DNA of 37,237 nucleotides from an uncultured Legionellales bacterium (GTDB lineage: Bacteria > Pseudomonadota > Gammaproteobacteria > Eutrophobiales > Eutrophobiaceae), in contig CAJWRJ010000015.1 in the NCBI GenBank assembly GCA_913046215.1, forward strand, positions 1-37,237. The letters run 5' to 3'. Positions 9,151 through 17,640 of the stretch are shown here, one piece after another (the first letter of the stretch is position 1; each line of letters begins with the position of its first letter). Position numbers and translations under genes: made by a program. A model generated the notes under the pieces. It made no database searches, was not told where the DNA came from, and saw nothing but the letters and a program-made list of their open reading frames with translations.

Positions 9151-10785
9151 ATGAGTAAAAATTTAATTCAAATTAAGAATTTAACCACATCTGTCGGTTT
9201 AGCTGATAATAAAGTTAATATTGTCAATAATGTTTCTTTTGATATAAAGCATGGTGAAACTTTTGTGCTTCTTGGCGAATCTGGAAGCGGTAAATCAATT
9301 ACAGCACTTTCTATAATGCGCTTATTGCCTGCTGCAGTAAAAATTTCATCAGGCAAAGTAATCTTAGGTAGTAAAGATTTATTTGAACTACCTGAAAACA
9401 GAATGCGCAAAGTTCGCGGAGCTAACATTGGTATGATTTTTCAGGAACCTCAGACATCATTAAACCCTGTCCTGACTGCAGGCCAACAGATTAGTGAAAC
9501 ACTTCGCCAACATGAAAATTTGTCTAAAAATGAATGTATTACGCGATCTATTGAACTACTTACAGCAGTAGGAATACCGGAACCAACGAGACGTATTAAT
9601 GAGTATCCACATCAATTTTCTGGAGGAATGAAGCAGAGAATAATGATAGCGATAGCTCTTGCTGGTAAGCCAGACCTTCTTATTGCTGATGAACCAACAA
9701 CCGCACTGGATGTTACAATTCAAGCTCAAGTATTAGATCTTTTAAAAAAACTACAAAGTGAAACAGGTATGTCGATTCTTTTTATTACTCATGATCTTGG
9801 TGTTGCATCAAAGATGGCAGATCATATTGCAGTAATGAAAGATGGGGAAATTGTGGAGACAAAGAGTAAAAAAGATTTATTTAGAAAACCAGAACATCCA
9901 TATACATTGAAGCTTTTCTCAGCGATTCCAAGTTGGGAAAAACGCGTTAATGAAGGTGAAATTGAATCAACTCATCGTAGAGAATCTACGTTACTAGAAG
10001 TTAAAAATCTCAAAGTACACTATCCGATAAAAAAAGGAATTTTTAAGCGGACAATAGGGCAGGTTAGGGCTGTTGATGATGTCAGCATCAAATTACACGA
10101 GGGAGAAACAGTTGCTGTAGTAGGTGAATCTGGTTCAGGTAAAACAACAATGGGTAAAGGCATCTTACAATTATTAGACATAACATCCGGAGATGTGAGC
10201 TATCAAAAAACTAATTTAAATTCACTAGATAGTCATTCTCTTAGAAAAATGAGAACGGATATACAAATTATTTTTCAGGATCCATATTCCTCGATGAATC
10301 CAAGAATGATGATTAATGACATTATACAAGAAGGAATGATAGCCCAATCTATAGGAAACTCACAGAAAGAACGCGATCATTCAGTAATTACGCTATTAGA
10401 GCAGGTCGGGTTAGATCCTGAACATCGATTTCGATATCCACATGAATTTTCAGGCGGGCAAAGACAACGCATTTGTATCGCACGTGCATTAGCAGTTAAA
10501 CCTAAACTTATTATTTGTGATGAACCAACAAGCGCATTAGATGTGTCCGTACAGGCGCAGATATTATCTCTTTTAAAGGATTTACAAAAACAATATAAGC
10601 TTGCATTCTTGTTTATAACTCACAATATCAGTGTAGTTGAATATATTGCTCATTATGTTGCTGTAATGTATCAAGGGAAGATAGTCGAGCAAGGCGATGT
10701 TGAAGATGTGCTTAAAAGACCAAAAAATTCATACACTAAAAAATTACTATCAGCAGTTCCACATATAGAATTAAATATATCATAA
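9151..10785 (+). CDS. Peptide ABC transporter, fused double ATPase (YejF type)
   Basis: Cytosolic ATPase that drives the peptide importer. Two complete ABC domains are fused. The first has Walker A GESGSGKS, signature FSGGMKQR and Walker B LLIADEP; the second has GESGSGKT, FSGGQRQR and LIICDEP, each with a following switch His (ITH). Each domain ends in the oligopeptide/dipeptide-type C-terminal region (EHPYTLKLFSAIP; KNSYTKKLLSAVP). The ATG at 9151 is preferred over an in-frame GTG at 9139 that would overlap the thioesterase gene and has a ribosome-binding site only 3 nt away. Confidence 0.93.
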   Translation: MSKNLIQIKNLTTSVGLADNKVNIVNNVSFDIKHGETFVLLGESGSGKSITALSIMRLLPAAVKISSGKVILGSKDLFELPENRMRKVRGANIGMIFQEPQTSLNPVLTAGQQISETLRQHENLSKNECITRSIELLTAVGIPEPTRRINEYPHQFSGGMKQRIMIAIALAGKPDLLIADEPTTALDVTIQAQVLDLLKKLQSETGMSILFITHDLGVASKMADHIAVMKDGEIVETKSKKDLFRKPEHPYTLKLFSAIPSWEKRVNEGEIESTHRRESTLLEVKNLKVHYPIKKGIFKRTIGQVRAVDDVSIKLHEGETVAVVGESGSGKTTMGKGILQLLDITSGDVSYQKTNLNSLDSHSLRKMRTDIQIIFQDPYSSMNPRMMINDIIQEGMIAQSIGNSQKERDHSVITLLEQVGLDPEHRFRYPHEFSGGQRQRICIARALAVKPKLIICDEPTSALDVSVQAQILSLLKDLQKQYKLAFLFITHNISVVEYIAHYVAVMYQGKIVEQGDVEDVLKRPKNSYTKKLLSAVPHIELNIS

Positions 10786-10790
10786 TTATT

Positions 10791-12131
10791 TTATCGCATT
10801 GAAACAAACTCCTCAGCAATAGTGGGATGTATTCCAATTGTTTCGTCGAATATTTTTTTTGTTGCACCTGACTTTATAGCAATAGCAATTCCTTGTATTA
10901 TTTCACCTGCATTGTCAGATACCAAATGCGCGCCTATTACCAAATCAGTTTCTTTATCGATTATCAATTTTATGAAATTCTTTTCATCACTTTTAGTCAG
11001 AGTTAATTTCATAGGAGTAAATGATGATTTAAAAACTTTTATATCATTATATTTTTTTTTAGCTTCTTCTTCAGATAAACCAACTGTTGCTACATTTGGC
11101 TGGCTAAAAATACAAGTCGCTATGTTATTATAATTGAGAGTATCATTTTTTTTGTTAAATAAATTGTTCGCGAGAATTGAGCCTTCAGCTAGTGCTACTG
11201 GAGTTAAATTATGTCTATTACAAACATCACCAATTGCGTAAATAGAAGAGAGATTTGTTTGGTAAAATTTATTTACTTTTATCGCGTTATTTTTATCTAA
11301 CTTTACTCCAACTTGATCTAGATTCATATTTGTACTATTTGGCATACGTCCTGTTGCATACATTACATGAGATGCATTAAGAGATTCTCCACTAGTTAGT
11401 TTAATAGTTAAGTTATTATTTTTTTTAGAAATTTTTTCAATTTCAGTATTAAATTTTAAGTTTATACCTTTTTTTATCATTTCATTTTTTAGTTGTTCTC
11501 TTAGATCTTTATCAAATCCACGTAAAAAAAGTGAACCACGATATATTAAATGGGTTTCTACATTTAATTCATTGAAAATACTAGCGAATTCAACAGCTAT
11601 ATATCCACCGCCAACAATAATTATTTTTTTTGGTAAAGATTTAAGAAAGAAAGCTTCATTTGATGTGAAAACATGATCATTTCCAGTAATTTTAGGTATA
11701 AATGGATATCCACCTGTTGAAATTAGGATATTTTTTGATGTTATAAGTTTGTCACCTATTTTTATAGTATTTGAATCAACGAGGCTAGCATGTCCAGAGA
11801 AAATATCTACTGAGGCATCAAGAAGCATTTTCTTATAAATATTATTTAATCTTTCAATTTCTATATTCTTATTTTTTATTAATTTATTCCAATTAAATTT
11901 CTTATTATCAAAAGACCAACCATAATAATTTGAATTATTGAAATCTTCTGCAAAGTGTGAGGCATAAAATAGAAGTTTTTTTGGAACACAGCCGACATTT
12001 ACACAGGTCCCGCCTAAATTACTTTCTTCTGCTAAAGCAACACGCGCGCCTAGATTAGATGATATTCTTGCTGCACGTATACCGCCAGACCCTCCGCCAA
12101 TAATAAATAAATCATATTCATAATGTGGCAT
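10791..12131 (-). CDS. gor: Glutathione-disulfide reductase
   Basis: FAD flavoenzyme that uses NADPH to reduce oxidised glutathione in the cytosol. It has the N-terminal FAD loop GGGSGGIRAA, the redox disulfide Cys43/Cys48 (GGTCVNVGC), the second nucleotide loop GGGYIAVEFASIF followed by arginines that suit NADPH, and the C-terminal HPTIAEE motif with the catalytic His-Glu. The 446 residues match the family. It is convergent with the peptide ATPase gene, 5 bp away. It follows the peroxiredoxin gene by 86 bp, so the two may share a transcript. No Shine-Dalgarno sequence is evident before the ATG. Confidence 0.88.
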   Translation of the reverse strand: MPHYEYDLFIIGGGSGGIRAARISSNLGARVALAEESNLGGTCVNVGCVPKKLLFYASHFAEDFNNSNYYGWSFDNKKFNWNKLIKNKNIEIERLNNIYKKMLLDASVDIFSGHASLVDSNTIKIGDKLITSKNILISTGGYPFIPKITGNDHVFTSNEAFFLKSLPKKIIIVGGGYIAVEFASIFNELNVETHLIYRGSLFLRGFDKDLREQLKNEMIKKGINLKFNTEIEKISKKNNNLTIKLTSGESLNASHVMYATGRMPNSTNMNLDQVGVKLDKNNAIKVNKFYQTNLSSIYAIGDVCNRHNLTPVALAEGSILANNLFNKKNDTLNYNNIATCIFSQPNVATVGLSEEEAKKKYNDIKVFKSSFTPMKLTLTKSDEKNFIKLIIDKETDLVIGAHLVSDNAGEIIQGIAIAIKSGATKKIFDETIGIHPTIAEEFVSMR

Positions 12132-12217
12132 TTTTTTTAAAAATCCAAATGTAATGACAATCTTTTAATTATTCAATATTAAATAATTATAAGACTTTGT
12201 TACACAGATAGCGCTAT

Positions 12218-12739
12218 TTATTTTAGTGATTCTAAGATATTTTGAGGGGATGATTCACCGTATGGATCATCTTCACAATTATCTGAAAACCCAGGTTCTT
12301 CCATCCAAGCTTCTACAAGACCATTATTAATTATCGCTGCATATCTCCATGATCGCATTCCAAATCCTAAATTGTCTTTATTAACTAACATACCCATTTT
12401 TCTTGTAAATTCACCAGAACCATCTGGTATCAGCGTAATATTTTTAATGTTTTGAGACTTACCCCATGCGTTCATTACAAATGCGTCATTAACAGATATA
12501 CAATAGATATCATCTATTCCTTTTTTCTTAAACTCTTCGTAAAGTTTTTCAAAGTCAGGTAGTTGAAATGTGGAACATGTAGGAGTAAATGCTCCTGGCA
12601 ATGAAAATAAGATAATTTTTTTATCTTTAAAATAACTCTGACTCGAAATATTCTCCCAACGATATGGATTATCACCATCAATACTTTCATCACGAATACG
12701 TGTTTTAAATATTACATTAGGTACGTTTTTATTTAACAT
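12218..12739 (-). CDS. Peroxiredoxin (Prx5 type)
   Basis: Thiol peroxidase that reduces hydrogen peroxide and organic hydroperoxides. The 173-residue thioredoxin-fold protein has the Prx5 active-site motif PGAFTPTC with peroxidatic Cys55, and a further Cys near 155 (FSDNCEDDPYG) at the position seen in glutathione-coupled relatives. A strong ribosome-binding site (AGGAG) precedes the ATG. It lies 27 bp after the unrecognised 171-residue gene and upstream of glutathione reductase, which would supply its reductant. Confidence 0.9.
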   Translation of the reverse strand: MLNKNVPNVIFKTRIRDESIDGDNPYRWENISSQSYFKDKKIILFSLPGAFTPTCSTFQLPDFEKLYEEFKKKGIDDIYCISVNDAFVMNAWGKSQNIKNITLIPDGSGEFTRKMGMLVNKDNLGFGMRSWRYAAIINNGLVEAWMEEPGFSDNCEDDPYGESSPQNILESLK

Positions 12740-12766
12740 ATTTAATCTCCTACTATATATATGATA

Positions 12767-13282
12767 TTAGTGTATATTCAATTGATTGTAATAGGGCTGC
12801 CTTCGACTATTTAATATATAACTAATTGTATTTAGACACGTAATAGGCAGGTTTATTTTTAAACCAGACTTTTTTAATGAATAAGCAAGATCCTTTAAAT
12901 TTAATGAAATAAATCTTGCGGTAGCTTTAGGAATCCAAACATTCAATACTCTTTTTGCGAGTTCATTTTCATTTGATTGATATAATGCAATTATGATTAG
13001 CACTAATTCTTCAATTTGACCTATACATTTACATGAGCCGAAAAAATTAGAAGGATTATCATTTAATGAGACAATTAATGACGATAAAACATCATCTAAA
13101 ATTATTGGGGCCGCACTCTTTTCATCAAGTAAGTTTGCAGCTCTAAAACCCTCAATTAGACATGGAAAGGGATCTAAGTTTTTACTTGTTGCATTTGCCC
13201 AGTGGTGTATTGCGCAAACAAGAAAGGCCCCGCCAGTATCTAGCATGTCAATAGATGTATGATTTTTAACTGAAATAGACAA
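12767..13282 (-). CDS. Conserved-looking protein of unknown function in a putative Fur-controlled operon
   Basis: A 171-residue protein I do not recognise. It appears cytosolic: no signal peptide or convincing membrane helix, mainly helical, with a CKC pair near residue 95 (FFGSCKCIGQIEEL) and a hydrophobic LVLIIIALY stretch after it. The start is TTG with AGGA six nt upstream; there is no earlier ATG. The gene is first in a leftward run with peroxiredoxin and has a good promoter and an adjoining Fur-box-like site. By size and context it recalls the small orfX between fumC and sodA in Fur-regulated pseudomonad operons, but I cannot confirm that homology. Confidence 0.65.
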   Translation of the reverse strand: MSISVKNHTSIDMLDTGGAFLVCAIHHWANATSKNLDPFPCLIEGFRAANLLDEKSAAPIILDDVLSSLIVSLNDNPSNFFGSCKCIGQIEELVLIIIALYQSNENELAKRVLNVWIPKATARFISLNLKDLAYSLKKSGLKINLPITCLNTISYILNSRRQPYYNQLNIH

Positions 13283-13320
13283 AAAAATTCCTACGAATTA
13301 TTGAGATTTATAACCATTCA

Positions 13321-13349
13321 ATTTTACTTATTTCTGTAATAAATGTAAA
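13321..13349 (-). promoter_or_regulatory. Promoter of the 171-residue gene/peroxiredoxin operon
   Basis: On the minus strand, TTTACA (13349-13344, 5/6 to the -35 consensus) is followed after exactly 17 bp by TAAAAT (13326-13321, 5/6 to the -10 consensus). It reads towards the TTG start at 13282 and would give a leader of about 30 nt containing the AGGA ribosome-binding site. Confidence 0.65.
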
Positions 13350-13350
13350 T

Positions 13351-13369
13351 GATTATGATTATTATTATC
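13351..13369. promoter_or_regulatory. Fur-box-like operator
   Basis: The 19-mer GATTATGATTATTATTATC matches the classical Fur consensus GATAATGATAATCATTATC at 16 of 19 positions. It ends one base upstream of the -35 box of the leftward promoter, a position where bound Fur would block RNA polymerase. It also lies about 90 bp upstream of the rightward lyase gene. In AT-rich DNA, chance matches are commoner, which tempers the call. Confidence 0.6.
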
Positions 13370-13457
13370 ATTTAGATATTATGACGGGATATCTGTATAG
13401 GTAAGTGACCCTGATTTGATAGAATGTACATATTTAGATGAGCGGAATAATAAAAAA

Positions 13458-14330
13458 ATGAGCATGATAACTAATCCTACATCGCAACTTAAAGAATTAA
13501 TGGAGAAACCAGGTGTTATAAAAATTCTTGGCGCACACGATGTGCTAACTGCATTACTTGTTGAAAAATCAGGATTTGATTCGGTATTTATCGGTGGTTT
13601 TGGGACTAGCGCGAGTCTTTATGGTCTACCTGATTTAAATTTTTTAGGTATGACAGAAATGGTAGACGCAACACGTCGTATGACACATAGATTATCTATT
13701 CCTGTAATTGCTGATGCAGATACAGGGCACGGTGATTTACATAATGTAATGCGTTGTGTTTGTGAATTTGAAGGAGCAGGCGCCGCTGGTATTATTTTGG
13801 AAGATCAAGTGTTTCCGAAACGATGTGGTCATTTTGGCGGTAAAGAGGTTATTTTAGCTGAGGATATGATCAAAAAGTTTAAGGCAGCTAGTAACGCTCG
13901 TGAAAATCCTGATTTTTTATTTATTGCGCGAACAGATTCTAGAGAAACAGATGGATTAAGTACGGCAATTGATCGTGTTAATCGTTATTGTGATGCCGGT
14001 GCTGATATTGCATTTATTGAAGCACCTTTATCAGTAGATGAGTTAGAAGAAATCTGTAAACGTGTGCAATATCCAAAATTTGTGAATATGCTTGCTTTCG
14101 GTAAAACACCAATATTAAGTGCTGCAGAATTAGAAGAAATGGGATTTAAGATGATTGTAGCACCTATAGATTCAATTTTACTCACGACTCATGTTATGCG
14201 TGAAATGGCAGAAGTCTTTATGCGTGATGGGCATACAAAAGCTTTAGAAGATAAAATGGTTAGTTTCGAGGAAATCAAGAATATTCTTGGATTATCTGAC
14301 TATCTAGGATTAGATAATGATCTAAAATAG
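13458..14330 (+). CDS. Isocitrate lyase/PEP mutase superfamily enzyme (methylisocitrate lyase-like)
   Basis: Beta/alpha-barrel enzyme acting on 2-oxo acid-type substrates with Mg2+. Metal-binding region ADADTGHGD (Asp86, Asp88) and the active-site loop KRCGH with Cys123 are present; the Cys is the catalytic residue of carbon-carbon lyases and is absent from true PEP mutases. After KRCGH the sequence reads FGGKEV rather than the residues typical of PrpB, so the substrate may be methylisocitrate, dimethylmalate or a related compound. No prpC or prpD neighbour is present. The ATG at 13458 (290 residues) is chosen over an upstream TTG at 13416, whose added 14 residues do not look like the family. 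Confidence 0.82.
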   Translation: MSMITNPTSQLKELMEKPGVIKILGAHDVLTALLVEKSGFDSVFIGGFGTSASLYGLPDLNFLGMTEMVDATRRMTHRLSIPVIADADTGHGDLHNVMRCVCEFEGAGAAGIILEDQVFPKRCGHFGGKEVILAEDMIKKFKAASNARENPDFLFIARTDSRETDGLSTAIDRVNRYCDAGADIAFIEAPLSVDELEEICKRVQYPKFVNMLAFGKTPILSAAELEEMGFKMIVAPIDSILLTTHVMREMAEVFMRDGHTKALEDKMVSFEEIKNILGLSDYLGLDNDLK

Positions 14331-14343
14331 TATTGGTAATAAA

Positions 14344-15630
14344 CTAATCATTTTGATTTAATCGAAATACTTTTTTAATTATTTTATTTTTTTTATAAGT
14401 GCGAAAAATACTCTGTCTGTGACCATAAGGTTTCCATGCAGGGGCAATGACATTTGGCATATCCGATTTGCTTAATAAATTAGCAGACATTAATGTAAAT
14501 TCACCATAACGCTGATTTACACAGTCAATTATCTTATTTAATTGATCTTTGTCGTTATTTTCAAAGAATAAATCAATTTGTCCCTTTTCTTCTCGTGGAT
14601 CTAATGCAGTTACTTGTACTTGATATACACCTTCACCATGCCAATAACGATCTAATATAATTTTACAGAGCGCTGTAATTTGCTGTCCATCATTAGTAGG
14701 AAATATTGTTTTTATTTTTTTACTTCCTATCCAACCATGATTTGTTTTTAAACCTATAAAAAACTTTTGGGCAAGCAAGCTGTTTCTTCTTAATCTCTGG
14801 GCAACCTTTTCCGACATATGCACTAGATACATATATATGGTGCTCTTTGATTTTGTATTAGGCGGCATAACTTTTCCGTGACCAATAGATTTTGGCTTAT
14901 TAATGGTGTTCTTAATCTTTTCAGGGTCTTTTCCCTGACACATATACCATATTCTTCTTCCCGGATTACCAAAACGCTGTCCTAAAATTCCTATAGGTAT
15001 TTTCCCAACATCTCCACAAGTAAAAACACCTCTTTTAGCTAGGAATGTAGCAATTCCTTTATTAATTCCACAGAGCTCTGTGACAGGGACAGCTTTTAAT
15101 ACACTTTCTGCATCCCAGGGGTTAATAATAGTCAAGCCATCTGGTTTACGAAGTTTTGCAGCATACTTTGCTGTAGTTTTATCACCACTTATACCGACGG
15201 AACAACGCACTCCAGACACACTAAATACTCTTTCTTTTATTTTTTTTGCAATTGTTTCTGCATTATCCCAAATTTTCTTACAATTAGTCATATCAAGAAA
15301 TGCTTCATCAACAGAAAAAATTTCAATATCAGGAGTGATATCATGAAGAGTCTTCATAATATTTGTCGAAACTTTTGTATACAAAATAGGGTTAGAAGGT
15401 AACTGAATAAAATTAGGACAAAGTTTTTTTGCATCTTTTATGCGCATACCTGTATGTATCCCATATGCTCGCGCTTCATATGAACAAGTAATTATACAAG
15501 TTCCCCTGATCCCATTAGTAATTCCAATTGGCTTACCAATAAGATTAGGGTTACGTGCTTGTTCAATTGAAGCAAAGAAGGCATCCATATCGACTAGCGC
15601 AATAACACGGGGCCAGTTTTTTATTGTCAT
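14344..15630 (-). CDS. dinB: DNA polymerase IV (Y family), long form
   Basis: Error-prone translesion polymerase. Catalytic acidic residues are in place: Asp14 and Asp16 (VDMDAFFASIEQ) and Asp108-Glu109 (SVDEAFLD), with the family's CSYEARAYGI motif between them. Helix-hairpin-helix and little-finger regions follow. At 428 residues it is longer than the roughly 350 of E. coli DinB; the surplus is a basic C-terminal tail (WKPYGHRQSIFRTYKKNK onward), and no obvious beta-clamp motif is seen at the very end. Long DinB forms are frequent in alphaproteobacteria. It converges with the lyase gene, 13 bp apart. Confidence 0.9.
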   Translation of the reverse strand: MTIKNWPRVIALVDMDAFFASIEQARNPNLIGKPIGITNGIRGTCIITCSYEARAYGIHTGMRIKDAKKLCPNFIQLPSNPILYTKVSTNIMKTLHDITPDIEIFSVDEAFLDMTNCKKIWDNAETIAKKIKERVFSVSGVRCSVGISGDKTTAKYAAKLRKPDGLTIINPWDAESVLKAVPVTELCGINKGIATFLAKRGVFTCGDVGKIPIGILGQRFGNPGRRIWYMCQGKDPEKIKNTINKPKSIGHGKVMPPNTKSKSTIYMYLVHMSEKVAQRLRRNSLLAQKFFIGLKTNHGWIGSKKIKTIFPTNDGQQITALCKIILDRYWHGEGVYQVQVTALDPREEKGQIDLFFENNDKDQLNKIIDCVNQRYGEFTLMSANLLSKSDMPNVIAPAWKPYGHRQSIFRTYKKNKIIKKVFRLNQND

Positions 15631-15647
15631 TTTTTCTCCGTATATTA

Positions 15648-15683
15648 GTTCTTATTATAAGAGAACATTTAGAGAAAATTCAA
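15648..15683 (-). promoter_or_regulatory. dinB promoter with overlapping palindrome
   Basis: On the minus strand, TTGAAT (15683-15678) and a perfect TATAAT (15659-15654) are separated by 18 bp and point to dinB. A 19-bp inverted repeat, GTTCT-N9-AGAAC (15648-15666), is centred on the -10 box, as an operator would be. It does not match the enterobacterial LexA box (CTGT-N8-ACAG). Confidence 0.5.
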
Positions 15684-15765
15684 GACAAAATTTTTACTAA
15701 AATTTCTAGTAAGATGATGTAACTTTCTAATTCTTATATATAAAATAGATATATTAATGAATTAA

Positions 15766-16716
15766 CTAACGAGAGATAAACTCTCCGTAAGCTCGACATC
15801 CTTCACCTACTGCAATTTCAGCAATAACTTTCATGGAACGAATATCAATAACAGAAACAGCATTATCAAACCAGTTTGCAACATACAAATTGATTTTATT
15901 TGGATGCAAGTCGATTCCTTCTGGATATTCTCCGACACTAATAGTATCAATATTTTTCATCTTAATTAGATCGATAACCGAAACTGTACCCGAACGCTGG
16001 TTTGTTACAAATATACGATTATATTTATTATCAACCTCTATAGCATATGGATAACTACCAACCTGTATATTTTTTATATTTTTTGTATCGAGATTAATTA
16101 CGCTAACATTATTTGAGCGTACATTTGCACTATATAGTTCGTTTCTTTTTGTATTTAATGCTAAACCAAATGGTGCTATACCAACATCTATTGTTTCAAT
16201 AATTTTATTGTCAGATAATCGTATAATCATGATAGTATTTTCATCTCTATTGGCGACATATAAAAATTTACCATTAGGATGAATGACTAACCCAGAGGGG
16301 GAGTCTCCAACTTTAATTTTATTTATGATTTTTAACGAGCTTGTATCTATTGAGAAAATGGCATCTTCATACCAATCAGCGACATAAACAGTCCTATCAT
16401 CGGGATTAATGGCAATTGCTAGTGGCCCAGCGCCTATTTTTATTGTTTTTATATTATTAAATTTTTTTGTATCAATTACAGAGATGTCTTTGCTTTCCGG
16501 GTTAGTGATATAAACACGTTTTCCATTATTACTAACTACTACTCCAGCTGGACGGTAACCAACATCTATTGTTTTAATAACATTATTTGTTTCTGTATTA
16601 ATTACAGATACTGAGTTATCACCTTGATTTGTTATGTAAGCATATGGTTGCGCATATGATGAACATATAGATCCTAGTAAGTATAAAAAAACTAGTTTGC
16701 GAACAAAAAGTATCAA
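15766..16716 (-). CDS. Exported YVTN-repeat beta-propeller protein
   Basis: A seven-bladed-type beta-propeller built from repeats of about 42 residues, each with a core like Y-V/I-T/A-N...N-x-V-S-V-I-D and a following I-x-V-G-x-x-P-x-G/A turn, about seven in all. The protein is probably periplasmic: a signal peptide (ILFVRKLVFLYLLGSICSSYAQ) precedes the repeats. The frame stays open up to 16896, but that stretch overlaps the SRPBCC gene and codes for nothing sensible, so I choose the TTG at 16716, which directly precedes the signal peptide. Such propellers often accompany PQQ-dependent alcohol dehydrogenases; the function here is unproven. Confidence 0.8.
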   Translation of the reverse strand: MILFVRKLVFLYLLGSICSSYAQPYAYITNQGDNSVSVINTETNNVIKTIDVGYRPAGVVVSNNGKRVYITNPESKDISVIDTKKFNNIKTIKIGAGPLAIAINPDDRTVYVADWYEDAIFSIDTSSLKIINKIKVGDSPSGLVIHPNGKFLYVANRDENTIMIIRLSDNKIIETIDVGIAPFGLALNTKRNELYSANVRSNNVSVINLDTKNIKNIQVGSYPYAIEVDNKYNRIFVTNQRSGTVSVIDLIKMKNIDTISVGEYPEGIDLHPNKINLYVANWFDNAVSVIDIRSMKVIAEIAVGEGCRAYGEFISR

Positions 16717-16741
16717 CTGCTTCTTTTTTTTATTAAAAAGA

Positions 16742-17278
16742 TTATTTTTCAGCAATTTTTTTGATATTTTCCAAGCCTGTTTTATAAAGATTTGTAACAG
16801 CTTTAATGCAAGCCTCATCTGTAAGTTCTGGCGGGGGTTGTTGTCCAGGAAAAGAGCGATAGAAAGCACCTTTCCACTGCACCTTTGAGATCCCATTACT
16901 TTCAGTAATTGTAATCGTTGAACCGTGTGTTGCTATGGGCAAACCATCAATAACTCTTCCTTCTTCGAGTTCTTGCATTCCATACTGAATTCTTTTGTTA
17001 TCTTTATCATGCTTATATAACACTTCATTTATTTTTTCACCATTTTCTAATTCGATTGTACGAACAGACTTTACTGTCGTACCATTGTCTGCCGTGCAAC
17101 TTTTTATGCCAGGGTGCCAATCTTGTATTGAGCAAAATTCTCCAACAATTTTCCATATTGATTCTGCACTAGCATTAACTTCAATCTCTTGAGTGACTTT
17201 TTGCCTTGATGGGCCGTGTGCTAAAACTAGACTAGGTATTAAAAAAATGCTGATTAGAATTACTTGTGAATATTTCAT
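16742..17278 (-). CDS. Exported SRPBCC-family protein (MxaD-like)
   Basis: A 178-residue protein with a clear signal peptide (MKYSQVILISIFLIPSLVLA) and one START/polyketide-cyclase-like domain (about 30-175) beginning VTQEIEVNASAESIWKIVGEF, as in MxaD of methanol-oxidising bacteria. MxaD proteins are periplasmic and aid electron flow from methanol dehydrogenase to its cytochrome. It is followed 25 bp later by the YVTN propeller gene, which supports a link to a periplasmic PQQ dehydrogenase, although no dehydrogenase, cytochrome or pqq gene lies in this window. A different ligand-binding role is possible. Confidence 0.78.
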   Translation of the reverse strand: MKYSQVILISIFLIPSLVLAHGPSRQKVTQEIEVNASAESIWKIVGEFCSIQDWHPGIKSCTADNGTTVKSVRTIELENGEKINEVLYKHDKDNKRIQYGMQELEEGRVIDGLPIATHGSTITITESNGISKVQWKGAFYRSFPGQQPPPELTDEACIKAVTNLYKTGLENIKKIAEK

Positions 17279-17640
17279 CGTTTGCCATCTCCATTGTACA
17301 AATATGCATATTTTATATTTTTTTAGAATTAGTTTGCTAATGCTTCATCTTCATAGTAGATGTTATTAGTTTAATAGCTATACCCAAATATGGCTATTTT
17401 TTTAGTATTTTTGAGCAAATATTTAAGAAATTAAAATAGGGCAGGGAATCTAGACTTAGTATTTTCTGATAGTATCTAGCGTAAAATATTGTTGAATTCT
17501 ATCGAAATACTTTAAACTATAGACTCTATGATCATAGTTTTAGTGAAAAAATCGTTTTCTGACAACAGAGATGATCAATTTTAAATATTTTTGTCTAGGT
17601 TTTGTTCTAATAAACTTGAAGTTGTTTGGAGGACGCATAC
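17279..17640. other. 362-bp intergenic region between divergent genes
   Basis: The longest gene-free stretch in the window; no credible ORF. It must hold the promoters of the leftward MxaD-like/YVTN pair and of the rightward glycerate kinase gene. Visible elements are a hairpin near 17380-17405 (AATAGC with GCTATT, then T7), the inverted repeat at 17514-17540, and the GGAGG ribosome-binding site at 17628-17632. I could not settle a promoter here. Confidence 0.6.
17514..17540. promoter_or_regulatory. Nested palindrome upstream of glycerate kinase
   Basis: The arms AAACTAT (17514-17520) and ATAGTTT (17534-17540) form an inverted repeat, and the right arm also belongs to a perfect 12-bp palindrome CTATGATCATAG (17526-17537). 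It lies about 100 bp before the glycerate kinase ATG and could be a repressor or activator site; the regulator is unknown. Confidence 0.35.

Noticed and set aside
13416-13457. TTG start of the lyase gene at 13416
   Set aside because: The 14 extra residues do not resemble the family, and the ATG at 13458 gives the expected length with Cys at position 123 as in PrpB.
15766-15785. GAGAG/CTCTC hairpin at the end of the YVTN gene as a terminator
   Set aside because: The stem lies within the last codons and no T run follows on the minus strand.
16717-16896. N-terminal extension of the YVTN protein frame up to 16896
   Set aside because: It overlaps the well-supported SRPBCC gene in another frame and would place the signal peptide about 60 residues inside the protein; the TTG at 16716 directly before the signal peptide fits better.
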